DNA from: Pseudarthrobacter sulfonivorans
GTDB lineage: Bacteria; Actinomycetota; Actinomycetes; Actinomycetales; Micrococcaceae
Direction: 5' to 3'
Assembly (NCBI RefSeq): GCF_001484605.1
Contig: NZ_CP013747.1
Location: 2,356,001 to 2,420,000, forward strand
DNA: 64,000 bases
The number at the start of each line of letters is the position of its first letter. Position 1 is the first letter of the stretch. Of this stretch, positions 49,523 through 58,003 are shown piece after piece. A program made the translations under genes and the position numbers. The notes beneath the pieces are model-generated. The model was not told the DNA's origin and did not search any database. It was given only the letters and a program-made list of their open reading frames with translations.

Positions 49523-50182
49523 ATGCTGACATTTGTTGATTCCGTAAACGAGGCCGTGTCCGGCATCAAGGACGGCTCCACCGTGATGATCGGCGGGTTC
49601 GGCAACGCCGGCCAGCCGTTCGAGCTCATCGACGCGTTGATGGACTGCGGCGCCAAGGACCTGACCGTGGTGAACAACAACGCCGGACAGGGCGACCAGG
49701 GCCTGGCGCTGCTGATCAAGGAAGGCCGGGTGAAGAAGATGATCTGCTCCTTCCCGCGGCAGTCCGATTCGTGGCACTTCGACGCCAAATACCACGCCGG
49801 CGAGATTGAGCTGGAGCTCGTGCCGCAGGGCAACCTGGCCGAGCGGATCCGCGCCGCCGGCGCCGGCATCGGCGGGTTCTTCACGCCCACCGGCTACGGC
49901 ACCATGCTGGCCGAGGGCAAGGAAACCCGCATCATCGACGGCCGTGGCCAGGTGTTCGAGACACCCATACACGCCGACGTGGCACTGATCAAGGCCCTGA
50001 AGGCCGACGGCGTGGGGAACCTTGTGTACCGCAAGACCGCCCGGAACTTCGGCCCCATCATGGCCGCCGCCGCGAAGCACACGGTGGTCCAGGTGTCCGA
50101 GATCGTGCCCACCGGCGGTCTCGACCCCGAGAACATCGTGACCCCCGGAATCTTCGTCAACAGCATCGTGAAGGTGGCCTGA
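49523..50182 (+). CDS. pcaI: 3-oxoadipate CoA-transferase subunit A
   Basis: The 219-residue product shows the family I CoA-transferase alpha fold: GSTVMIGGFGNAGQPFELID near 18-37, VVNNNAGQGDQGLALLI near 52-68, and GGFFTPTGYGTMLAEGK, the oxyanion/CoA-binding loop. With PcaJ it moves CoA from succinyl-CoA to 3-oxoadipate. It starts three bases after pcaF and ends two bases before pcaJ. Confidence 0.95.
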   Translation: MLTFVDSVNEAVSGIKDGSTVMIGGFGNAGQPFELIDALMDCGAKDLTVVNNNAGQGDQGLALLIKEGRVKKMICSFPRQSDSWHFDAKYHAGEIELELVPQGNLAERIRAAGAGIGGFFTPTGYGTMLAEGKETRIIDGRGQVFETPIHADVALIKALKADGVGNLVYRKTARNFGPIMAAAAKHTVVQVSEIVPTGGLDPENIVTPGIFVNSIVKVA

Positions 50183-50184
50183 AC

Positions 50185-50877
50185 ATGAGCGCACAGACCA
50201 ACAGCCAGGCCAGTATTCAGACGTCCGACAAGCCCCTCGGCCGCGATCAGCTCGCCGAACTCGTGGCCCGCGACATCGCGCCCGGCTCGTTCGTGAACCT
50301 CGGCATCGGCCAGCCCACTTTGGTCTCCAACTACCTCAAGCCGGAGCAGAACATCACGCTCCACACGGAGAACGGCATGCTGGGCATGGGTCCGGCGGCT
50401 GAAGGGGACGACATCGACGGCGACCTCATCAACGCCGGCAAGATCCCGGTCACGGAGCTGCCGGGGGCCTCCTACTTCCACCACGCGGACTCGTTCGCGA
50501 TCATGCGCGGCGGCCACCTGGACATCTGCGTGCTCGGCGCGTTCCAGGTCTCGGCAACCGGTGACCTCGCCAACTGGCACACCGGCGCCCCGGACGCCAT
50601 CCCCGCTGTGGGCGGCGCGATGGACCTCGCCACCGGCGCCAAGGACGTGTTTGTGATGATGACGCTCCTGACCCGCGAGGGCGCGTCGAAGATCGTGGAA
50701 GCGTGCACGTACCCACTCACAGGCGTGGGCTGCGTGACGCGCGTGTACACGGACAAGGCCGTCTTCCTCACCGGGCCCGACGGCGTCACTGTCCGTGAGA
50801 CGTTCGGTTGCACCTTCGAGGAACTCCAGGACCTGGTGCCCGTCCCGCTCAAGTCAGCCGCCGCCGTCGTTGGTTGA
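50185..50877 (+). CDS. pcaJ: 3-oxoadipate CoA-transferase subunit B
   Basis: The 230-residue product is the beta subunit with the catalytic glutamate E62 in LHTENGMLGMGP and VNLGIGQPTLVSNYL upstream. GAFQVSATGDLANWHTG and YPLTGVGCVTRVYTDKAVF complete the family pattern. It has an N-terminal extension of about 18 residues rich in Gln/Ser. It is the last enzyme gene of the operon. Confidence 0.95.
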   Translation: MSAQTNSQASIQTSDKPLGRDQLAELVARDIAPGSFVNLGIGQPTLVSNYLKPEQNITLHTENGMLGMGPAAEGDDIDGDLINAGKIPVTELPGASYFHHADSFAIMRGGHLDICVLGAFQVSATGDLANWHTGAPDAIPAVGGAMDLATGAKDVFVMMTLLTREGASKIVEACTYPLTGVGCVTRVYTDKAVFLTGPDGVTVRETFGCTFEELQDLVPVPLKSAAAVVG

Positions 50878-50899
50878 GCCTGTCGAAACTAAACCCCCC

Positions 50900-50999
50900 C
50901 GGCGCGAACGGACACTTAAGCCCCCGAGGACCGGCGTTTCCAGGGCCGCAACTGTCCTGTCGCGCCGGTCGGGAGGGCCGCAACTGTCCTTTCGCGCCG
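50900..50999. repeat. Repeat-rich pcaJ-pcaR intergenic region
   Basis: Two 26-bp direct repeats lie at 50942-50967 and 50974-50999, 32 bp apart; they differ at one base and share the core GGGCCGCAACTGTCCT and ending TCGCGCCG. A third partial copy in inverse orientation, CGGCGCGAACGGACA, lies at 50900-50914. Just before it, TTGAGCCTGTCGAAACT (50875-50891) matches an intergenic sequence I recall as common in Micrococcaceae and Microbacteriaceae. The direct repeats end 16 bp before the pcaR ATG and could be binding sites. Confidence 0.65.
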
Positions 51000-51015
51000 A
51001 ATAGGATTGGTAACC

Positions 51016-51828
51016 ATGACCAACGCACCTGCAGACTCACGGGCCGCCCCGCAGGCGAGCGACCAGTACGTGCAGTCGCTGGCGCGCGGGCTGGCCGTGA
51101 TCCGCGCCTTCGATACCGACCACCCGGTTATGACCCTCACCGAGGTGGCGGCACGGACGGACCTGACAAGAGCCACTGCCCGGCGCTTCCTGCACACCCT
51201 CGTGGAGCTGGACTACGTACGGACCGACGGCAAGACCTTTGCGCTGACGGCCAAGGTCCTGCAGCTCGGCTACGCCTATCTCAGCGGTCTGTCCCTGCCG
51301 CAGCTGGCCCAGCCCCACCTGGAGGAACTGTCCCTCAAGCTGGGCGAGTCCACGTCGGCGGCGGTGCTGGACGGTACGGACATCGCCTACATCGCAAGGG
51401 TGACCACGCGCCGCATCATGAACGTCGGCATCACCGTGGGCACGCGCTTCCCGGCCTACGCCACGTCCATGGGCAGGGTGCTGCTCGCGGCCCTGCCGCC
51501 CGCCGGGCTCAAGGATTACCTGGCGGCGGCGGACATCAAACCGCTGACGCCGCGCGGGCTGGGCACTGTTCCCGAGCTGCTGGCGGTGCTGGACACCGTC
51601 CGCGCCCAGGGCTGGTGCCTGCTGGACCAGGAGCTTGAGATCGGGCTGATGTCCGTTGCCGCTCCCGTGTACGACGGGCCAACCAAAGTGGTGGCCGCGG
51701 TGAACGTGTCCCTCCAGGCCCAATCGGTGGCGGCCCAGCCGGACCCGGAAGCGTATCTGGCCGCCGTGGCCCGCGAAATCGTGGCTACCGCGAAGCTCGT
51801 CTCGGCGGACCTGACCGCACGGCGCTAA
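51016..51828 (+). CDS. pcaR: IclR-family regulator of the pca operon
   Basis: The 270-residue product has an IclR winged helix (LARGLAVIRAFDTDHPVMTL, TRATARRFLHTLVELDYV) and effector domain (GESTSAAVLDGTDIAYIARV, RFPAYATSMGRVLLAAL). It resembles PcaR/PcaU/PobR-type regulators, which respond to protocatechuate or 3-oxoadipate. It lies 138 bp after pcaJ on the same strand. The ATG at 51016 is used; an in-frame TTG at 51007 is an alternative, and the Shine-Dalgarno is weak for both. Confidence 0.88.
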   Translation: MTNAPADSRAAPQASDQYVQSLARGLAVIRAFDTDHPVMTLTEVAARTDLTRATARRFLHTLVELDYVRTDGKTFALTAKVLQLGYAYLSGLSLPQLAQPHLEELSLKLGESTSAAVLDGTDIAYIARVTTRRIMNVGITVGTRFPAYATSMGRVLLAALPPAGLKDYLAAADIKPLTPRGLGTVPELLAVLDTVRAQGWCLLDQELEIGLMSVAAPVYDGPTKVVAAVNVSLQAQSVAAQPDPEAYLAAVAREIVATAKLVSADLTARR

Positions 51829-51857
51829 ACGCCCGGTGCTGGCCGCGGCAGGCAGTC

Positions 51858-51920
51858 GCGCGAACAGGCAGCAAATGCCCCCAAAACGCGAATCTGAGGG
51901 AATTAGCTGCCAGTTCGCGC
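51858..51920. repeat. 63-bp near-palindrome
   Basis: The outer arms are GCGCGAACAGGCAGC (51858-51872) and a right arm ending at 51920 whose reverse complement is GCGCGAACTGGCAGC, 14 of 15 matching. Pairing continues inward through AAATGCCCCCA against TAATTCCCTCA. It lies between pcaR and pntAA, both rightward, and may end the pcaR transcript. Confidence 0.75.
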
Positions 51921-51968
51921 AAGGGGTCATAGACTCGAGCCAACTACGTCCGTAAGGGAGTTGGCGGT

Positions 51969-53222
51969 TTGAAACTGGGCATACCGCGGGAACGTCATGA
52001 GGGTGAGCGGCGTGTGGCCGCCACGCCGGAAACGGTCAAGCAGCTGGCGGGGCTCGGCCTGGACGTCCTGATCGAGGCAGGAGCAGGGGCCGCCGCCGGC
52101 CACTCAGACCACGATTACGCCGACGCCGGCGCCCGCATCGTCCAGGACCTGGATCCCGGCGAACTGAACGTCCTGGTCCACGTCCGCCCGCTGGAACCCC
52201 CGACGGCGGCAGCCCTGAAGAGGGGCGCCGTCACCGTTGGCCTGGCCTCGCCGTCGTCCGAACTCGCCACCGTGCAGGCGCTCGTGGAGGCCGGCGTCAC
52301 CGCCTTCGCCCTGGAACTGGTGCCCCGCATCTCGCGCGCCCAGTCCATGGATGCGCTCAGCTCCCAGGCCCTGGTGGCCGGCTACCGCTGCGTGCTCGAA
52401 GCCGCCATCCGGCTCCCGCGCTTTTTCCCGCTGTACATGACTGCCGCCGGCACTGTCCCGCCTGCCCGGGTGCTGGTGCTAGGCGCCGGGGTTGCCGGGC
52501 TGCAGGCCATCGGCACCGCAAAACGGCTGGGGGCCCGGGTCTCCGCCAACGACATCCGGCCCGCTTCCGCTGACGAGGTCGCGTCGATGGGCGGCACGTT
52601 CATCAAGCTGGATCTGGAAACGGCGGAGGCTTCGGGTGGCTACGCCCGTGAACTCAGCGCCGACCGCGGCGCGCTCCAGCGTGAACTCCTCGCCCCGCAC
52701 GTCGCCGCGGCGGATGTGCTGATTACGACGGCGGCCGTCCCGGGCAGGCGCGCACCGCTCCTCGTGAGCCGCCAAATGGTGCAGGGCATGCGGCCCGGCT
52801 CCGTCGTCGTCGACCTCGCTGCGGAATCCGGCGGTAACGTCGAGGGCGCTGTTCCCGGTGAGGACATCCTGGTTCCGACCGCCGACGGGCAGGGCCACGT
52901 CACGCTGGTGGGGCTGAAGGACGCCCCGTCCGCGATGGCGCAGGACGCATCCCGCTTGTATGCCAAGAACGTGGCCAACCTGCTCGCCCTGATGGTCCGG
53001 GACGGCACCGTTGCCCCCGATTTCGACGACGACGTGATCGCCTGCGCGTGCCTCACGCACGACGGCGCGGTGCGGCACCTGCCTACGGCCGAGGCCCTGG
53101 CGGCACTTGTCCCCGCCCTGCCCAACCATCCGCCCCGGGTCCAGGACGATCAGGTCCGGAACGACGGGATCCGGATCGAGGGGCTCCAGCACGACAGGGT
53201 CCAGAACGAGGGGGGAATCTGA
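51969..53222 (+). CDS. pntAA: NAD(P) transhydrogenase subunit alpha, soluble domain I
   Basis: The 417-residue product starts at a TTG with AGGGAG upstream. It has the alanine-dehydrogenase/PntA fold: IPRERHEGERRVAATPETV near 4-22, RISRAQSMDALSSQALVAGY near 118-137, and the NAD-binding VLVLGAGVAGLQAIGTAK (about 168-185) with PGEDILVPTADGQGHVTL later. It binds NAD(H) and transfers hydride to NADP on PntB, driven by protons. The last about 27 residues are an odd run of degenerate pentapeptides (391-415) not typical of the family. It overlaps pntAB by one base. Confidence 0.94.
   Translation: MKLGIPRERHEGERRVAATPETVKQLAGLGLDVLIEAGAGAAAGHSDHDYADAGARIVQDLDPGELNVLVHVRPLEPPTAAALKRGAVTVGLASPSSELATVQALVEAGVTAFALELVPRISRAQSMDALSSQALVAGYRCVLEAAIRLPRFFPLYMTAAGTVPPARVLVLGAGVAGLQAIGTAKRLGARVSANDIRPASADEVASMGGTFIKLDLETAEASGGYARELSADRGALQRELLAPHVAAADVLITTAAVPGRRAPLLVSRQMVQGMRPGSVVVDLAAESGGNVEGAVPGEDILVPTADGQGHVTLVGLKDAPSAMAQDASRLYAKNVANLLALMVRDGTVAPDFDDDVIACACLTHDGAVRHLPTAEALAALVPALPNHPPRVQDDQVRNDGIRIEGLQHDRVQNEGGI
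53139..53213 (+). repeat. Five degenerate 15-bp repeats at the 3' end of pntAA
   Basis: The units start at 53139, 53154, 53169, 53184 and 53199 and follow (G/A/C)TCC(A/G)GNNCGANNNG. In frame they encode VQDDQ, VRNDG, IRIEG, LQHDR and VQNEG. The array ends seven bases before the overlapping pntAB start and looks like local slippage expansion that stayed in frame. Confidence 0.75.
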
Positions 53223-53557
53223 TGGACGGCATGAGCCTGCTGACGGTCACCGTGCTGGCGGTGTTTGTGGGCTTCGAAGTGGTTTCCAAGGTCTCCAGCA
53301 CCCTGCACACTCCGCTGATGTCCGGCGCGAACGCCATCCACGGCATCATCCTGGTGGGCGCCATCATCGTGGCCGGCCAGGCCGCGGACCCGGGGATCCT
53401 GGCCGTGGCGCTGCTGGCCGTGGTGCTGGCCACCGCCAACCTGGTGGGCGGCTTTGTGGTGACGGACCGGATGCTGCATATGTTCCGTGCCCGGAAAGAC
53501 GTGGTCCGCCAGGAAGCCCCGCTCAAGGAAGCCACCGGCAGGGAGGACGCAAAGTGA
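53222..53557 (+). CDS. pntAB: NAD(P) transhydrogenase subunit alpha 2, membrane part
   Basis: The product has 111 residues with three membrane helices. It begins MDGMSLLTVTVLAVFVGFEV and contains VSSTLHTPLMSGANAIHGII, the highly conserved PntAB sequence that builds the proton channel with PntB. The ATG at 53222 overlaps the pntAA TGA. It ends in a charged tail and overlaps the pntB GTG by four bases. Confidence 0.95.
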   Translation: MDGMSLLTVTVLAVFVGFEVVSKVSSTLHTPLMSGANAIHGIILVGAIIVAGQAADPGILAVALLAVVLATANLVGGFVVTDRMLHMFRARKDVVRQEAPLKEATGREDAK

Positions 53558-54927
53558 CCCTCCTCGACCCGGTCTGGACCTCGCTCCTTTACCTCGCCGC
53601 CGCGGTGTTCTTCATTCTTGCCCTTCGCGGCCTCAGCTCGCCCCGGACTGCCCGCCGCGGCAACCTGATCGGTGCCTTCGGTGCGCTCCTCGCCGTCGTC
53701 ACGGTCTTCCTATCCGCCCGGCTGGACAACATCCCCTGGATCATCGGTGCCATCGCGGTGGGGTCGGCTGTGGCCGCACCGGTGGCACGGCGCGTGCAGA
53801 TGACCCAGATGCCGCAGCTCGTGGCACTGTTCAACGGCGTGGGCGGCGGCGCCGCAGCCCTGGTGGCGCTGCTGGAACTCAGCCACACCGCCGACCCCTG
53901 GGTCCGCGTCGCCATCGTGTTCACCCTGCTGGTGGGGGCCGTGTCCTTCGCGGGCTCCGGGGTCACCTTCGCCAAACTTCAGGAGCTCATGACCACCCGG
54001 CCCATCGTTTTTCCGGGCCTTCCCGTGGTGATGGCCGCGGTGCTGCTCGCCGCCGTGGGCACCGCCGTCGCCGTCGTCCTGACCGGTTCCCTGGCGCTCG
54101 CGGTGCTGCTGATGGTGCTGGGCCTGGCCGCGGGCGTGCTGCTGGTGCTGCCGGTGGGCGGCGCGGACGTACCCATCGTCATCTCGCTCCTGAACGCGTT
54201 CACCGGCCTGGCCGTGGCGGCGTCCGGCGTGGTGCTCGGCAACGTGCTGCTGGTGGTGGCCGGCACGCTGGTGGGCGCCTCCGGTACCATCCTCACCCGG
54301 GCCATGGCCGCCGCGATGGGCCGCAGCGTGGCCGGGATCCTGTTCGGCGCCTTCAAGGGAGGTTCGACGGCGGGATCCACCGCCGTGAGCGAACGTCCCG
54401 TCAGGTCCTCCAGCGCGGAGGACGTGGCCGTGCTCCTGGGCTATGCGCAGCGGGTGATCATTGTCCCCGGCTACGGCCTGGCGGTGGCGCAGGGCCAGCA
54501 CACCGCGGCCGAGCTGGCCCTGGCCCTCGAAGCCCGCGGCATCGAGGTGGACTTCGCCATCCATCCCGTGGCCGGCCGCATGCCCGGGCACATGAACGTG
54601 CTCCTGGCCGAAGCCAATGTGCCGTACGAATCGCTTAAGGAGATGGGCGAGATCAACTCCGAATTCCGGATGGCCGACGTCGCTTTGGTGGTGGGCGCCA
54701 ACGACGTGGTGAACCCGGCCGCGAAGACGTCCTCCGGCTCGCCGATCTACGGTATGCCCATCCTGGAAGTGGCCGACGCCCGCCAGGTGATCTTCCTGAA
54801 GCGCTCCATGCGGCCAGGATTCGCAGGCATCGAGAACGAGCTCCTGTACGAGCCGCAGACCTCGCTGCTCTTCGGCGACGCCAAGGATTCCCTGGCCAAG
54901 GTGCTGGGCGCGGTGAAGGCGCTGTAG
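53554..54927 (+). CDS. pntB: NAD(P) transhydrogenase subunit beta
   Basis: The 457-residue product has about nine membrane helices followed by the NADP-binding domain III. Landmarks are QMTQMPQLVALFNGVGGGAA near 88-107, VIIVPGYGLAVAQGQHTAAE near 300-319 and VGANDVVNPAAKTSSGSPIY near 390-409. The enzyme regenerates NADPH using the proton gradient. It is the last gene of the three-gene pnt operon and starts at a GTG overlapping pntAB. Confidence 0.96.
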   Translation: MTLLDPVWTSLLYLAAAVFFILALRGLSSPRTARRGNLIGAFGALLAVVTVFLSARLDNIPWIIGAIAVGSAVAAPVARRVQMTQMPQLVALFNGVGGGAAALVALLELSHTADPWVRVAIVFTLLVGAVSFAGSGVTFAKLQELMTTRPIVFPGLPVVMAAVLLAAVGTAVAVVLTGSLALAVLLMVLGLAAGVLLVLPVGGADVPIVISLLNAFTGLAVAASGVVLGNVLLVVAGTLVGASGTILTRAMAAAMGRSVAGILFGAFKGGSTAGSTAVSERPVRSSSAEDVAVLLGYAQRVIIVPGYGLAVAQGQHTAAELALALEARGIEVDFAIHPVAGRMPGHMNVLLAEANVPYESLKEMGEINSEFRMADVALVVGANDVVNPAAKTSSGSPIYGMPILEVADARQVIFLKRSMRPGFAGIENELLYEPQTSLLFGDAKDSLAKVLGAVKAL

Positions 54928-54976
54928 CGAAGTACGCTGTCCCCAAGGCCCAATTCCCATGTCAGCGAAGGAAACC

Positions 54977-55894
54977 ATGACAGCCAACAGCCCCACTGCC
55001 CTCAAGCGCCCGGCCATCATCATCAATCCAGCCAAGCCGGTGGACATCGACGTGCGTGCCCTGGCGGCGAAGCATTGCTCGGAGAACGGCTGGGGAGATC
55101 CCATCTGGCTGGAGACCACCAAGGAGGACCCCGGCGTCGGCCAGGCGAAGGAGGCACTCAAGCAAGGGGCCGACGTCGTTATTGCCGCCGGCGGCGACGG
55201 CACCGTGCGGTGTGTGGCCGAGGTTCTTTCCGGCGGGGACGTGCCCATGGGGTTGCTTCCGTTCGGCACGGGAAACCTCCTGGCCCGGAATCTGGGCATG
55301 GACGTCACGGATTTTGACGGCGCCATGGCCGGGGCCCTGGCGGGCACGGAGCGGACGATCGACGTGGTCCGGGCCGCCCGCAATGATCCGGACAAGGAGC
55401 AGGTCTTCCTGGTCATGGCCGGAGTGGGCTACGACGCCACCATCATGGCCGACACCAACGAGGACCTCAAGGACAAGGTGGGCTGGCTGGCCTACGTGGA
55501 CGCCGGCATCCGGAACCTGCCCGGCAAACCGGTGAAGGCAACCATCGTCCTCGACGGCAAAACAGTAGTGCACCGCGGGGTCCGCAGCGTGATGGTGGGC
55601 AACTGCGGCAAGGTCCAGGGCGGACTGGAGATCTTCCCGGACGCCAAGATGGATGACGGCCTGCTGGACGTGGCCGTGCTGGCACCGAGGGGGAAATTCG
55701 GGTGGTTCTCCGTGGTGGCCGGCATGATCGGCAAGGGCCGCGGTAAGGACACATCCGTGGAGTACTACCAGGGCAAATCCGTAGAGATCACCCTCGAGCA
55801 CAACGATGACTACCAGCTCGACGGCGACCACGAAGGCGACGGCAAGCACGTCCTGATGACCATTGAGCCCGGCGCGCTGACCATCCGGATGTAA
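54977..55894 (+). CDS. Diacylglycerol kinase-family lipid kinase
   Basis: The 305-residue product has the DAGK catalytic fold: KRPAIIINPAKPVDIDVRAL near 9-28, the nucleotide-binding VVIAAGGDGTVRCVAEVLSG near 66-85, and LLPFGTGNLLARNLGM near 90-105. The C-terminal lobe has VMVGNCGKVQGGLEIFPDA and the DGLLDVAVL strand. Relatives phosphorylate diacylglycerol or other lipids (YegS/DgkB). The ATG at 54977 follows AAGGAA; an ATG six codons earlier is less likely. It is alone after pntB. Confidence 0.9.
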   Translation: MTANSPTALKRPAIIINPAKPVDIDVRALAAKHCSENGWGDPIWLETTKEDPGVGQAKEALKQGADVVIAAGGDGTVRCVAEVLSGGDVPMGLLPFGTGNLLARNLGMDVTDFDGAMAGALAGTERTIDVVRAARNDPDKEQVFLVMAGVGYDATIMADTNEDLKDKVGWLAYVDAGIRNLPGKPVKATIVLDGKTVVHRGVRSVMVGNCGKVQGGLEIFPDAKMDDGLLDVAVLAPRGKFGWFSVVAGMIGKGRGKDTSVEYYQGKSVEITLEHNDDYQLDGDHEGDGKHVLMTIEPGALTIRM

Positions 55895-55914
55895 CCCCAG
55901 CTGGGTAGCGCTGC

Positions 55915-56754
55915 CTACGTGCGGGGAGCGGACGCCGGCCGGTGCGCCAGGATTTCGGCCAGCTCGGCGAGCCGGTGCGCGCGGGCCGACTCGGCGGGTG
56001 TGAACGGTTCGCCGGGACGGGCGAAGGTGATTGGTCCGTGCCAGGCGGTGGGGATCTTCAGTCGGGTGCCGGCGTCGTGCTTTTCCAGGACCGCCTCCGC
56101 AGGCGTGAGAATGCGGGCGCCAAGCAGTTCGGCTACTGCCAACGGCAGTTCGTCCGGGGCGTCGGCGATCCTGGCCGCCAGGCTCAGCGCCTTCGTCTGG
56201 CCGTCCGCCATGGCCAGGGCGGTGGTGGGCCAGACCCGCGAACTTGAGCCGCCGCCGTCGTGCAGTGCCTCCAGCAGGTGCCGTTCGCTGAGGTTCCCCG
56301 GCGCCGAGAGCACAAACTCGTCCAGCACGCCGCCGGCAACAGGGTGGACATGGATGCTGAGGATGTTGGTGTCCAGGCGGGCCAGGGCCCGGGTGATCTT
56401 CTGCAGCGAACCCGGGTGGTCCTGGAGCACCGTCCGCGCCCGCCACAACGCCGGTGCGCTGCCCAGCTTCCGTCGGTGCCGGAGCGCCGGCGCGTGCAGC
56501 CAGCCGCGGAGCATCCGGGCGGCGGAGGGCTCGGCCACCCAGATCACCAGCACGGTGGCCGTGAGCGTGAGGACCAGCACCTTGGCAAGATACGGCAGGT
56601 GCGTTCCCACCACGAGGGCGTGGACCAGCAGTTCGATCGGGAGCATAACGGCCACGTTGGCCAAGGTCAGGCGGGTCTTGGTGGGTTCCGGCATCAGGCC
56701 GCAGACTTCACAGCTCAAATCAGCCGCGGCAGGGTTCGTTGCAGTGGGCTTCAT
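55915..56754 (-). CDS. Membrane-anchored ACT-domain protein
   Basis: The product has 279 residues. An N-terminal CxxC (CEVCG, 15-19) precedes two membrane helices (about 31-50 and 56-74), then a Trp/Arg-rich link and an ACT domain (about 108-170) with VLQDHPGSLQKITRALARLD and TNILSIHVHPVAGGVLDEFV. The C-terminal 100 residues are helical and unassigned. ACT domains usually bind amino acids in soluble enzymes; a membrane-anchored one is unusual and suggests sensing. It converges on the lipid kinase gene with a 20-bp gap containing a small GTAG/CTAC hairpin. Confidence 0.75.
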   Translation of the reverse strand: MKPTATNPAAADLSCEVCGLMPEPTKTRLTLANVAVMLPIELLVHALVVGTHLPYLAKVLVLTLTATVLVIWVAEPSAARMLRGWLHAPALRHRRKLGSAPALWRARTVLQDHPGSLQKITRALARLDTNILSIHVHPVAGGVLDEFVLSAPGNLSERHLLEALHDGGGSSSRVWPTTALAMADGQTKALSLAARIADAPDELPLAVAELLGARILTPAEAVLEKHDAGTRLKIPTAWHGPITFARPGEPFTPAESARAHRLAELAEILAHRPASAPRT

Positions 56755-56902
56755 GCCTCAAGGATCACAGCGGGGTGTTTCGGCGGCGTTGCCCTGCCGT
56801 TCCGATTGTGGGAACAGGCGGCGGCGTAGGATCGATGGGGACGTCAGCGCGGCCGCCCGCCAGTGATGTATCGGTTGTACTGCAGGAAGGCGCCATCAGC
56901 AC

Positions 56903-58003
56903 GTGAAGATCCTCGCTGAGATGTTCAGCATCGCTCCAGCCACCAAGGACCACGACCCGGCCCTCCGATGTGCGGTCGGAGTGTTCGTCCCGCTTCTGAC
57001 GCTGGTGCTGCTGGGCCGGCTGGACCTCGCGATCTTCGCCTCTTTCGGCGCATTCACCGGGATCTACGGCCGCGGCGAGCCGCACGGTTCGCGTTTCTTC
57101 CTTCAGCTCCGCGCCGGCCTGCTGATGCTGTTGGTCATTCTCCTCGCCTCGCTTGCGGCCCGCGCCGGCGGTGCCTGGGGACTGGACGGGCCCAGCACCA
57201 CCTGGCTCCTGGTCCTGGCCACGACCGTGGTGGCCGGCGGCTGTTCCGTCGCTATCTCCTGGCTTCGGCTGCGGCCTGCCGGGTCACTGTTCCACATCTT
57301 CGCTTTCGCGGCCATTGCCTCGATCCCCAACCAGCCGCCGCTGTGGGAAGGCATGCTGGTGGCCGTCCTCACCACCGCGCTCTGCCTGCTGATCGGCTTC
57401 TCTTCGCGGCTGCTTCCCAGCCACCGCACCCCTTGGGTCTGGCCGCGTCCGCTCCGCCGCACTCCGGATGAGCGGCGGACGGCCTGGCTGGAGGGCCTGG
57501 GCTATTTCGTGGCAGCCGGGCTGGCCGGTTCGTTGGCCACCCTGGCCGGGCAAAGGCTGGGTTTTGGCCACAACTACTGGGCAATGGTGGCTGCGGTGGT
57601 GCCGCTGGTGGGGCACACCACGGTGTACCGGGTCCGCCGCGGCGTGCAGAGGATCATCGGCACGGTGCTTGGACTCGTGGTGCTGGCCGGGATCCTGCTG
57701 CTGAACCTGGAACCGTGGCAGACCGTGCTGGTTATGGCCCTGTGTCAGTTCGGTGCGGAGTTGTTCATTGCCCGCCAGTACTTGCTGGCGCAGGTCTTCG
57801 TGACGCCGCTGGCCCTGATCTCCACGCTGCTGGTGGCGCCGGCCTCGCCAACCAGCCTCCTGCGCGACCGGATCGTTGAGACGGTGATCGGCGCCGCCGT
57901 CGGCATTGTGGTGGTGCTGGCGCCTGTCCTTTGGCGGCGGGTGCGGCGGGTGCCGCGGGGGCAAACTCAGGAGCCCAGGCGGCCGCCGGACTCCTCGAGA
58001 TAG
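56903..58003 (+). CDS. FUSC-family (aromatic acid exporter-like) membrane protein
   Basis: The 366-residue product starts at a GTG. It has ten to twelve hydrophobic segments in two halves, with ALRCAVGVFVPLLTLVLLGR, FASFGAFTGIYGRGEPHGSR, and in the second half GHNYWAMVAAVVPLVGHTTV followed by RGVQRIIGTVLGLVVLAGIL. This matches FUSC/ArAE proteins such as AaeB or YccS, thought to export aromatic acids. A basic tail ends it. Its last 37 bases overlap the 3' end of the convergent thymidine kinase gene. Confidence 0.88.
   Translation: MKILAEMFSIAPATKDHDPALRCAVGVFVPLLTLVLLGRLDLAIFASFGAFTGIYGRGEPHGSRFFLQLRAGLLMLLVILLASLAARAGGAWGLDGPSTTWLLVLATTVVAGGCSVAISWLRLRPAGSLFHIFAFAAIASIPNQPPLWEGMLVAVLTTALCLLIGFSSRLLPSHRTPWVWPRPLRRTPDERRTAWLEGLGYFVAAGLAGSLATLAGQRLGFGHNYWAMVAAVVPLVGHTTVYRVRRGVQRIIGTVLGLVVLAGILLLNLEPWQTVLVMALCQFGAELFIARQYLLAQVFVTPLALISTLLVAPASPTSLLRDRIVETVIGAAVGIVVVLAPVLWRRVRRVPRGQTQEPRRPPDSSR

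Noticed and set aside
53710..55416. Leftward open frame of about 568 codons across pntB and the lipid kinase gene
   Set aside because: It crosses two genes with strong family evidence on the other strand and has a His/Gly-rich, featureless translation.
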